Source of the DNA: Gammaproteobacteria bacterium
GTDB taxonomy: Bacteria; Pseudomonadota; Gammaproteobacteria; Xanthomonadales; SZUA-36
DNA: 64,000 nt
Assembly (NCBI GenBank): GCA_030428105.1
Contig: JAUIBE010000003.1
Coordinates: forward strand, 186,001-250,000
Direction: 5' to 3'
Shown here: one piece after another, positions 54,557 to 62,150 of the stretch
Layout of the letters: every line of letters starts with the position of its first letter
Numbering within the stretch: position 1 is the stretch's first letter
The notes under the pieces: model-generated
Seen by the model: the letters and a program-made list of their open reading frames with translations, nothing else
What the model was told of the DNA's origin: nothing
The model's database searches: none
Position numbers and translations under genes: made by a program

Positions 54557-55629
54557 GCGCAGGCTGCGGTGGCGCCGCTTTGCGGACGGTAGAGGCGTGC
54601 GGCGTAGGCAATCGCCAGTTGCATGGCGTCTGCGCTGGCCACGTACTGCCCGGCAATTTCCATCGCCGTGCCGTGGTCCACCGAGGTACGGATGATCGGC
54701 AGGCCCAGGGTAATGTTCACCCCGCGCACGCTCTTCATGCGCCCGGCGCTTTCATTCCACTGGAAGCCAACCACCTTGAATGGAATGTGGCCCTGGTCGT
54801 GGTACATCGCCACGCAGCCGTCGTACATGCCACCAATTGCCTTGGGAAACAGGGTGTCGGCCGGAATTGGGCCTTGCACCTGGATGCCGCGCGCCTGCGC
54901 CGCTTCCACGGCCGGCAGGATTTCGCGCTCTTCTTCGTGGCCAAACAGGCCGCCATCGCTGGCGTGCGGGTTTAGACCGGCCACACCCAGGCGTGGTCGC
55001 TCAATACCAATACGTTTGCAGGCCTGGTCGAGCAGGATGATGGAATCGAGAATGCGGTCCTTGCGCACCAGGTCGCAGGCCTCGCGCAGCGAGACGTGGG
55101 TGGAGACATGCACCACGCGAAGATTCTCTTCCACCAGCAACATCGCCACCTTGTCGGTGTTGGTGTACCTGGCGTAAATCTCGGTGTGGCCGCCAAAGGC
55201 ATGGCCGGCCAGGTTGATCGACTCCTTGTGGATGGGTCCCGTGACGGTGGCCGCCACGGTGCCCTCCATGGCCAGTTCGATCACCCGCCTGACATACTCG
55301 AAGGCGGCCTGGCCACACATCGCGTTCACCTCTCCGGGCTTCCAGCGGCTCATGTCCACGTTGGCCAGGTCCAGCACATTGATGGTTGCAGCGTTGAATT
55401 GCGCGGGCTCGGGGTCTTCGACGGAAACCACCTCGGCCTCCAGGCCCATGCCCTGCACCACTCGGCGCATGACATTGACATCACCCACCACCCAGGGGCG
55501 GCAGATGTCCAGCACCTCCTGGCTGATCACCGCCCGCGCGGTCACCTCCGGGCCAATGCTGGCCGGGTCGCCCATCGAGATGCCAAACAGGGGCAAGGGG
55601 CTCGTCTGAGCCTGTCCGTTGGTGCTCAA
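54553..55629 (-). CDS. PdxA2-type 4-phospho-D-threonate/erythronate dehydrogenase
   Basis: A 358-residue member of the PdxA family: GISMGDPASIGPEV, VTGPIHKESINLAGHAFGGHTEIYA in pieces, GLNPHASDGGLFG, AMYHDQGHIPFK and TSVDHGTAMEIAG, including the metal-binding His residues. True PdxA acts in vitamin B6 synthesis, but pairing with DUF1537 and no other B6 genes supports the PdxA2 role of oxidising and decarboxylating 4-phosphorylated four-carbon acids. It begins 2 bp after the TonB receptor gene stop. Confidence 0.93.
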   Translation of the reverse strand: MSTNGQAQTSPLPLFGISMGDPASIGPEVTARAVISQEVLDICRPWVVGDVNVMRRVVQGMGLEAEVVSVEDPEPAQFNAATINVLDLANVDMSRWKPGEVNAMCGQAAFEYVRRVIELAMEGTVAATVTGPIHKESINLAGHAFGGHTEIYARYTNTDKVAMLLVEENLRVVHVSTHVSLREACDLVRKDRILDSIILLDQACKRIGIERPRLGVAGLNPHASDGGLFGHEEEREILPAVEAAQARGIQVQGPIPADTLFPKAIGGMYDGCVAMYHDQGHIPFKVVGFQWNESAGRMKSVRGVNITLGLPIIRTSVDHGTAMEIAGQYVASADAMQLAIAYAARLYRPQSGATAACA

Positions 55630-55630
55630 C

Positions 55631-58411
55631 TTAGTAGTCCCACTTCACTCCGATATCAAACGAACGCCCGTAAATGTCGTACTGGTACGAGCGGGTGGAC
55701 ACACCCAGGTAGTTGTATTGCTTCTCGTCGGTGATGTTGTTGGCCTGGAAGTACATCTCGAAGCCCGAGGCGCCAAAGCGGTAAGAGGCACTGAAATCGA
55801 TGGTGGTGGCGGAATCGCGCCACTCATCGTTGCGTGAGTCCGGGCCCACCTCTTCGATCCACTTGCCCGAGTAGTTCAGGGCCAGGCGGGAAAGAAAGCG
55901 CTCGGTTTCGTAGGTGAGCGCCGCGTTACCGGTGTGCTGCGCCTGCATCGGCAGGGCGGCGATGTCCTCGCGGGTCACTTCGTCACCCAGGTCGATGTTC
56001 TTGGCATCGGTGTAGGTGTAGTTCAGGAATACGCCGAAGTTGGACCAGAAACCGGGCAGGTTGGTGAACTGCTGCTGCCAGTTGATCTCGGCGCCATACA
56101 GGTCGGCGCCGCCACCATTCAGGAACTGGCTGACTTCAAAGCCGTCAAACGGCCCGCCCACCTGGATGTAGTTGGCCTCGAAGTAAAAGTTGTCCAGCTT
56201 CTTGTAGAAAATCCCGCCGGAAATGATGCCGATGCCGTCCAGGAAGTGCTCAACCAGCACGTCCAGGTTCTGTGACTCCTGGAAATCCAGGTCGGGGTTG
56301 CCGCGGACAATTTCCTCGTCGTCGATCTGGGTGAACGAGTACGGCATGGCGTCAAAGAAGTTCGGCTGCGCAATGCCCTGGCTGTAAGCGAAACGCCAGT
56401 TGGTGTTTTCGCTGGGGCGGTAGCGGAACTGCAGGTTGGGGAAGACGAAATCATGTGAGCGGCTCACCGTCTGCATTTCGTTCGAAACCAGCTCGTCGTC
56501 GTTCATCACCAGGTTCGATGCGGTGTAATCCAGGTCGTAGCTCTCGTAGCGCAGGCCAGCCACCATCAGCAGGTTGCCGTAGGTCTGGTTGGTCATGATG
56601 TAGGCCGCTTTCAGGTCCTCGTCGGCGTCGTACGGCTCTCCCAGGTTCACATCGTTGCGGATTTCCTCTTCGAAGCCGCCGGGACCCTGGTTGCTGAAGA
56701 AGAACTCGCGGAATGCGGCCTGGTCGATATCCGGGCCCAGGTCGTAACCGTTGTCCAAAATGACCGGGGTGAGGTTCGGTTCGAACTGGCTGAGCAGCAG
56801 GTCGTCGTCGCCTTCCCAGCGCCATTGCGAGCGCAGATCCTGGCGGTCTTTCTGGGTGCGCTTGTACTTGGCGCCGAACTTGATCTCTCCTGAATCACTG
56901 CTGATCTGCAACGGGTGGCTCAGGTTGAGGGCGTAGGTATCGATGTCGCTGGTGGTGTTTTCGTACTTCAGGTCCACCACGTCCAGCTTGTAGAGGTCGC
57001 CGTTGTCCTCATCCAGGCCGTTGGTGACGGCCCAGTCGGGAGTGCGGGTCTCGAGGTTGCTCATCAGCAGGTCAAAACCGCGTGCCTCGAACTCGGGGCG
57101 AAGTTGGCCATCGTCTTTCTTGGTGTAGGCCGAGCTGGTGGAAAGGCTGTAATCCAGGTTCCACTCGCCAATCAGGTGGTCGCCGCCAAACACAATGTTG
57201 GAAATCTCCTGGTTTTCCACGCGGTCGTGCAATGACTTGACCATGCGCGCGCCTTCCACCTCGGTTTGCGAGAGATAGTCGCCGCGGTCAAAACGCACCC
57301 GCTTGATCTGGCGGTCCTGGGTGTCCTCGCGGTAATTGAACACGCCGCTCAGGTAAATCCAGTTGTCGGCGTCGAACTGGTAGTCGAAACGCGCGTTGAT
57401 GCCCAGGCGGTCACGGCGGTTCTTGGAAAACTGGATCTCGGTGTTGCCCAGCTCCATTGGCAGTTCATTGCCGTTGACGTCTTCCTCGTCGTCCCAGCGG
57501 TGCTCGTTGTTGTGGCGCTCGCGCTCGGTGCGGGCAAAGTTCACACCCAGCGAGAAGCCGATGTTGTTGTCAGCCCCAAAGGTGTCGGCGAAGTTCACTT
57601 CCGCGTTGTAGTTCAGGTCATCTGCGATCGAGTTCTGGCCCAGGCCGGCGCGGGCGTTGAGCAGCATGTCGGAGTAGTCAAACGCACCGCGAGTTTTGAG
57701 GTTGATGGTGCCGCCGATCGCGGTGGCGTCCATGTCCGAGGTGATCACCTTGGAAACCTCGATGCCGGAAAGCTGCGCGGCGGAGACCACATCCAGCTCC
57801 ACCTGGCGGTTGTTCTCATTCGAGAACGCCACCTGCTGACCGTTGATCAGCACCTGGGTGGCGGCCGGGGTGGTGCCGCGAATCGAAACGAAACGGCCCT
57901 CGCCCATGTCACGCTGGATGGTGATGCCCGGAACGCGCTGTAGCACTTCGGCGGTGTTGAGGTCAGGGAAGGCCTCGATCAGCTCTTCGGAAACCACGTT
58001 TTTGATGTTGGCCGCCTCTTTCTGCTCGTTAAGCGCCTGGCTCTCACCCAGCCTGGCGCCCATGACCATCACTTCCTCGAGGTCACCCAGGGCCGGCGTC
58101 ATGCGAATGTCGTAGTCGACCCCGCCATCGCCGCCTACGGTGATATCGTTTACATATTCTTCGAAAGAAATGTAGCTAACCCGTATCTGGTAAGTGCCCG
58201 GAGCAACGCCTGTCAGGCGGTATCGGCCGGTATCACCGGTGGTCACGGTATGCGGTGTCCCCACCAGTTCTACCGTGGCACCAGCCAGGTGGGCATCGTT
58301 GACGGAGTTCATCACGATGCCGCGAACGGTCCCCTGTTCCTGCGCAGCAGCAAGGCCGGGCAGCAGAATCAACAGGAAGGCCAGCGAAGTAAAGAGCCTA
58401 GTGAATGTCAT
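55631..58411 (-). CDS. TonB-dependent receptor with carboxypeptidase-regulatory N-terminal domain
   Basis: A 926-residue outer-membrane receptor of the Xanthomonas/Caulobacter type. A signal peptide is followed by a CarbopepD-regulatory beta domain (about 30-110, GTVRGIVMNSVNDAHLAGATVEL), then LEEVMVMG and a plug with SGIEVSKVITSDMDATAIGGTINLKTRG, and a long barrel. ATG 58411 with GGGAG upstream is the start. Such receptors import oligosaccharides. Its promoter carries a perfect LacI-type operator, and the acid-sugar genes follow in the same direction, so this is likely the entry step of the locus. Confidence 0.93.
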   Translation of the reverse strand: MTFTRLFTSLAFLLILLPGLAAAQEQGTVRGIVMNSVNDAHLAGATVELVGTPHTVTTGDTGRYRLTGVAPGTYQIRVSYISFEEYVNDITVGGDGGVDYDIRMTPALGDLEEVMVMGARLGESQALNEQKEAANIKNVVSEELIEAFPDLNTAEVLQRVPGITIQRDMGEGRFVSIRGTTPAATQVLINGQQVAFSNENNRQVELDVVSAAQLSGIEVSKVITSDMDATAIGGTINLKTRGAFDYSDMLLNARAGLGQNSIADDLNYNAEVNFADTFGADNNIGFSLGVNFARTERERHNNEHRWDDEEDVNGNELPMELGNTEIQFSKNRRDRLGINARFDYQFDADNWIYLSGVFNYREDTQDRQIKRVRFDRGDYLSQTEVEGARMVKSLHDRVENQEISNIVFGGDHLIGEWNLDYSLSTSSAYTKKDDGQLRPEFEARGFDLLMSNLETRTPDWAVTNGLDEDNGDLYKLDVVDLKYENTTSDIDTYALNLSHPLQISSDSGEIKFGAKYKRTQKDRQDLRSQWRWEGDDDLLLSQFEPNLTPVILDNGYDLGPDIDQAAFREFFFSNQGPGGFEEEIRNDVNLGEPYDADEDLKAAYIMTNQTYGNLLMVAGLRYESYDLDYTASNLVMNDDELVSNEMQTVSRSHDFVFPNLQFRYRPSENTNWRFAYSQGIAQPNFFDAMPYSFTQIDDEEIVRGNPDLDFQESQNLDVLVEHFLDGIGIISGGIFYKKLDNFYFEANYIQVGGPFDGFEVSQFLNGGGADLYGAEINWQQQFTNLPGFWSNFGVFLNYTYTDAKNIDLGDEVTREDIAALPMQAQHTGNAALTYETERFLSRLALNYSGKWIEEVGPDSRNDEWRDSATTIDFSASYRFGASGFEMYFQANNITDEKQYNYLGVSTRSYQYDIYGRSFDIGVKWDY

Positions 58412-58533
58412 GTTCAATCTCCCTCGTAAAGGGGCACTCAGATTTCACGGTGCAAGTTGGAGTTCTTGTGAACTGGTTCCAGATCTTGGTCTGACTTGGT
58501 TTTTATGTTCGGGTAGCTTCTTTGAGCTTCTCG

Positions 58534-58547
58534 TGTAAACGTTTACA
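58534..58547. promoter_or_regulatory. LacI-family operator
   Basis: TGTAAACGTTTACA is a perfect 14-bp palindrome with the central CG step typical of LacI/GalR proteins. It lies 123 bp before the TonB receptor start and directly overlaps the downstream end of its predicted promoter. Confidence 0.85.
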
Positions 58548-58574
58548 TACTAGCGCAAATTTTGAGAATGTAAA
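58547..58574 (-). promoter_or_regulatory. Sigma-70 promoter of the TonB receptor operon
   Basis: On the minus strand TTTACA (-35), a 16-base spacer and TAGTAT (-10) precede the operator. Repressor bound at 58534 would cover the start region. Confidence 0.65.
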
Positions 58575-58596
58575 ACTGTAATTTCGATAACAGGAA

Positions 58597-59601
58597 TCAG
58601 ATCCTTCTGCAGGACTTGCGAACGATCAGTTCGGTGGGCAAAACCACCTGGCGCTTGGAGCGTTGCGGCGTGAAGATGCCCGCCAGCAACATCGACGCTG
58701 CGCGCTTGCCAATTTCGTAGCCAGACTGGCGCACTGCGGTCAGTGGCGGATTCAGCGACATCGACCAGTACATGTCGTCAAAACCGATAATGGAAATATC
58801 ATCCGGCACCTTGCAGCCGCGCTCATGGATGGTGCGCAGCGCGCCCAGGGTAATCAGGTTGTTGGCGGTAAACACCGCGGTGGGCGGTTTTTTCAGGCTA
58901 AGCAGCTCGGCCATCAGCTCGGCGCCGCTCTCGTAGCTGGAGTTACTGGGGCGAATCAGGTCAGGGTCAATCTTGATGCCATGCTTTTTCATGGCCCGCT
59001 CAAAACCCTTCACGCGCTCGGCCGTGGTTGGAATCTGTGGCATGCCGGTAATGTGAGCGATACGCTTGTGGCCCAGGCTGATGAGGTATTCGATGGCGCC
59101 GAACACCCCCTCCTCGTTGTCCACCTTCACCACGTCGACATCAACATCGGCCAGGCCGCGGTCGATGCACACCACGGCAAAGTTGTTTTCCAGCACCTTG
59201 AGGATGTTCTGGTCGCGGCCGTGGGCCGGGGCCACGATCATGCCGTCCACTTCTTCCGACTGGAAAATATCCAGGTACAGGCGTTCTTTTTCCTCGTCCT
59301 GGCTGAAGTTGCCGATCATCACCACGAACTGGTTACGGTAGGCGGTTTCCTCGATGCCGCGGATAACATCCACGTAAAACGGGTTTTGCACATCGGGCAG
59401 GACCACGCCGATCAGCTTCTTCTTGCTGCTGGTGCTGCGCAGGCGCTGGGCCACGCGGTTGGGCAGGTAGTTCAGGTCGCGAATGGCGTTCTCAACCTTG
59501 GCCCGGGTTTCCGGGTTAACGATGTCCTTGTTGTTGAGCACGCGCGAAACCGTGGCAATCGACACGTTGGCGCGTTCGGCAACCTGCTTGAGACTCGCCA
59601 T
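58597..59601 (-). CDS. LacI family transcriptional regulator
   Basis: A 334-residue repressor. The N-terminal LacI helix-turn-helix reads SLKQVAERANVSIATVSRVLNNK with the hinge YLPNRVAQRLR, and the effector domain follows (LIGVVLPDVQNPFY, VDGMIVAPAHG, TAVFTANNLITLGAL, DDISIIGFDD). I chose ATG 59601 so the protein opens at the DNA-binding helix. A perfect operator sits just past its stop, in front of the TonB receptor gene, so it should repress uptake and catabolism until an inducer from the glycan binds. Confidence 0.95.
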   Translation of the reverse strand: MASLKQVAERANVSIATVSRVLNNKDIVNPETRAKVENAIRDLNYLPNRVAQRLRSTSSKKKLIGVVLPDVQNPFYVDVIRGIEETAYRNQFVVMIGNFSQDEEKERLYLDIFQSEEVDGMIVAPAHGRDQNILKVLENNFAVVCIDRGLADVDVDVVKVDNEEGVFGAIEYLISLGHKRIAHITGMPQIPTTAERVKGFERAMKKHGIKIDPDLIRPSNSSYESGAELMAELLSLKKPPTAVFTANNLITLGALRTIHERGCKVPDDISIIGFDDMYWSMSLNPPLTAVRQSGYEIGKRAASMLLAGIFTPQRSKRQVVLPTELIVRKSCRRI

Positions 59602-59632
59602 TAATGCGCGTTCCGTCCTGCTTGCTGATGAC

Positions 59633-62131
59633 TTACCACGGCATCTTCCTGTTTGTAATTTCGCGGCCCTTCTCGGCCGCCGCCTGGTTGCTTCCGGCGC
59701 CAATCATCACGCCGCGCTCCAGTTGCGCCTCAACCGTCTCGGGTAGCACGTTATCCAGGAAATACTGCCCGTTCTTGTTGGCCACTGAAAGCACCTTGTC
59801 GCCGGCGGCGTTTACCTCGTCGGGCACCGGGGGGTCGGCGCGCCCCTCAAGATAACCGTAAGAAAGCCCCATGTCGCGGGGGCCGTGCTCGGCAAACGCG
59901 ATGCCGGGCACCCGCAGGCTGGCGGAAACATTCTTCAACGCATCCAGGTCCTCAATTTTAAGACCCAGCATCAACTCCCCTTCCGGGTTCAGCGGCCAGG
60001 TATCAGCAATCTCCAGGTAACGCTCGATGTCGACCCCCCAAATGGAAGCAGGATAGTGGTGGCTGCCCCAGCCGCGAATGCCAACGCCCAGCGTGGACAC
60101 GGCCTGTTCATGTATAGGATAGCGGGCAGCGCGGACAAATTCCTTGGCTGCATCGGGATGGCGCGCCTTGGCCAGGTGCACGCCGTGCACACCCTGGGCC
60201 AGGGCCTGTTCCACCATCCAGCCGCCAGAACGCACCACGTCACCATCCAGGCCAAGCAGCGGCAACACCACGATGACCGCCGGGGTGCGGTGGCCGCTTG
60301 GCGTTGGGCCGCCGTCCACCAGGCCTTGCATGAAGCCCGCCAGCGCGGCGAAATCGAGCGGCTTGTGCTCCATGTTGTACATGATGATGTCGGCCCAGGT
60401 CTGGGCCAGCGCCAGGCCTTCGTCGTAGCCGCCGTAGGCACCCTTGTAGTACACCGGCTGATCGCGCTCGAGCAGTTCAATCGCCTTGTTGATGCGCGCC
60501 GGGGTTGCTGCCGCCACGCCCTTGCGACCATGCGCGCCCCACTGGGCACCGATGGAATCCTGTTTCGGGCGGAAGGTGGGGATGACATTCAGCGCGGTCG
60601 GGTTTTCGAAACTGCCCCAGATCTCCACTTCGCCGTTGCCTGCGCGGCGGATCACGCCCCAGTCGTCGCCCGACTGCACAACGCGTCCGTCGAGGGACGC
60701 CCTGGCCTGGTCTTCAGGCACCAGCAGCGTCGTGATGCGGTCATTGCCGCTAGAGCGAACGCCAAATACATCCAGCCGCTGGCTGTCGGCAATGAATTCC
60801 GGCGCACCGGCCAGGTTGCCCTCGCCGCGGAAACCTTCCAGGAACAGCGAATCCGTCACCGTGGCCTCTGTGTCGTATTCCACCGCGCCGACCACGATGT
60901 TACGGCGGAAGGTGCTGGGCTCGAGGCCTTCCTTGGTCTCGATAAAGATCAGGTCTTCAACAAAAGTGTTGTCCTCGATCTCGGCCTCGCTTCGCTGCAC
61001 GTACACCCCGTGGTTGTAGGCCGAGACGTTACCGGCAATGCGGCCACGGCTTTCCATGGTGAAACGCATGGCGCCCGAGTTCTGCGAGGGATTGCGGTTG
61101 CCGAAAAAGCGGTTGCCGGTGACCTCGACGAAGAACTCCGATTTCGGCGGAATCGGGTCCAGCGGCGCATCGTAACGGTGCTCCTGGCCGCCGACGAACA
61201 ACGCACCGGCATCATCGCCGGCCTCGTTCGCTACAAAGGTGTTGTTCACCACCTTGGCCGACGACCACAGGGCGACAAACAGGCCGCCGGCATCATTCTT
61301 CGCCTTCGCGGTGTTGGCCAGGAACAGGTTGTTGCTGATTTCGGGGCTGGAGTGATCAAACACAGACACCGCGCCGCCATCACTGCTGCGGGCGGGGTCG
61401 TCCAGGCCGGCCACGTTGTTCACAAACACGTTGCCGCTGATCACGCCATCGCAGCCGTCGTCATAACCAATCGCTGCGCCGCGGCCGTTCTCGGTCTGGT
61501 TGGCCACGAACAGGTTGTTGGTGATGGTCGGCGCGCCGTCACCGCTGCAGTAAATGGCGCCGCCATCATGCGCGTTTTCGTGCCAGTACTCGGGCGCCCA
61601 GTCCTGCGGGCCGAGGGTCTTGTTGTTGCGAAAGAAATTGTTGGAGATTGCGGGTGACGCCGAATCGATGGCGATGCCGGCTCCTTCGCCACGCACCACG
61701 CCATTGATGATCTCGAAGCCATCCAGCGCGGAACCATCCTCCATCACCAGCACACGGTGCTCGCCGGCGCCGTCAAGAACGGTGCGGTTGCCCCAGATAT
61801 CGCGGGTCCACTCGGCGGAATCGAAGCCACCGAACAGGTGCACACCGCCAGCCAGGGTTAGCTCCGGCTCTGCGTAAACGCCCTCAGCGACCAGGATTGC
61901 GCTTTGCTGTGATGGGTTCTCCCCGGCCACTTCGATGGCCTGCTGCAGCGAGGCAAACGGATTGGCCTGGGAACCATCGCCGCCTTCGCCATCAGCGCTC
62001 ACGGAAACGTGGATGACCTGTGCATAGCCCCCCAGGTCGATCGCCTGGGTGTCAGGACCCTGACCGGCCAACAACAGGCCCGGCATGAACAAGAGAATGA
62101 AAAGCGTGAAAACCCTGGTTCGGCTTGGCAT
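59633..62131 (-). CDS. Secreted beta-helix protein fused to HpcH/HpaI aldolase-like domain
   Basis: An 832-residue exported protein (signal FTLFILLFMPGLLLAGQG; ATG 62131 with GGAG). Residues about 40-430 are a parallel beta-helix of the right-handed, pectate-lyase-like kind, with repeats such as AISNNFFRNN, TITNNLFVANQ, EISNNLFLANT, KVVNNTFVANE. The last third is HpcH/HpaI aldolase-like: NMEHKPLDFAAL, GLKIEDLDALKNV and AFAEHGPRDMGLSYG keep the His and the likely metal-binding Glu and Asp, but the Arg that binds the keto acid in this family is not seen at VIVVLPLLG. A secreted aldolase fused to a beta-helix is unusual; a lyase-plus-aldolase or a binding role is possible. Confidence 0.75.
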   Translation of the reverse strand: MPSRTRVFTLFILLFMPGLLLAGQGPDTQAIDLGGYAQVIHVSVSADGEGGDGSQANPFASLQQAIEVAGENPSQQSAILVAEGVYAEPELTLAGGVHLFGGFDSAEWTRDIWGNRTVLDGAGEHRVLVMEDGSALDGFEIINGVVRGEGAGIAIDSASPAISNNFFRNNKTLGPQDWAPEYWHENAHDGGAIYCSGDGAPTITNNLFVANQTENGRGAAIGYDDGCDGVISGNVFVNNVAGLDDPARSSDGGAVSVFDHSSPEISNNLFLANTAKAKNDAGGLFVALWSSAKVVNNTFVANEAGDDAGALFVGGQEHRYDAPLDPIPPKSEFFVEVTGNRFFGNRNPSQNSGAMRFTMESRGRIAGNVSAYNHGVYVQRSEAEIEDNTFVEDLIFIETKEGLEPSTFRRNIVVGAVEYDTEATVTDSLFLEGFRGEGNLAGAPEFIADSQRLDVFGVRSSGNDRITTLLVPEDQARASLDGRVVQSGDDWGVIRRAGNGEVEIWGSFENPTALNVIPTFRPKQDSIGAQWGAHGRKGVAAATPARINKAIELLERDQPVYYKGAYGGYDEGLALAQTWADIIMYNMEHKPLDFAALAGFMQGLVDGGPTPSGHRTPAVIVVLPLLGLDGDVVRSGGWMVEQALAQGVHGVHLAKARHPDAAKEFVRAARYPIHEQAVSTLGVGIRGWGSHHYPASIWGVDIERYLEIADTWPLNPEGELMLGLKIEDLDALKNVSASLRVPGIAFAEHGPRDMGLSYGYLEGRADPPVPDEVNAAGDKVLSVANKNGQYFLDNVLPETVEAQLERGVMIGAGSNQAAAEKGREITNRKMPW

Positions 62132-62150
62132 GGATAACTCCATATAGGTA

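Noticed and set aside
54553-55629. Assignment as PdxA of vitamin B6 synthesis
   Set aside because: It is cotranscribed with a DUF1537 kinase and not with ksgA/surA or other B6 genes, which favours the PdxA2 four-carbon acid role.
59885-61657. 590-codon plus-strand frame opposite the beta-helix/aldolase gene
   Set aside because: Composition is typical of an antisense GC-rich shadow and it has no recognisable domain; the minus-strand protein has a signal peptide and clear repeats.
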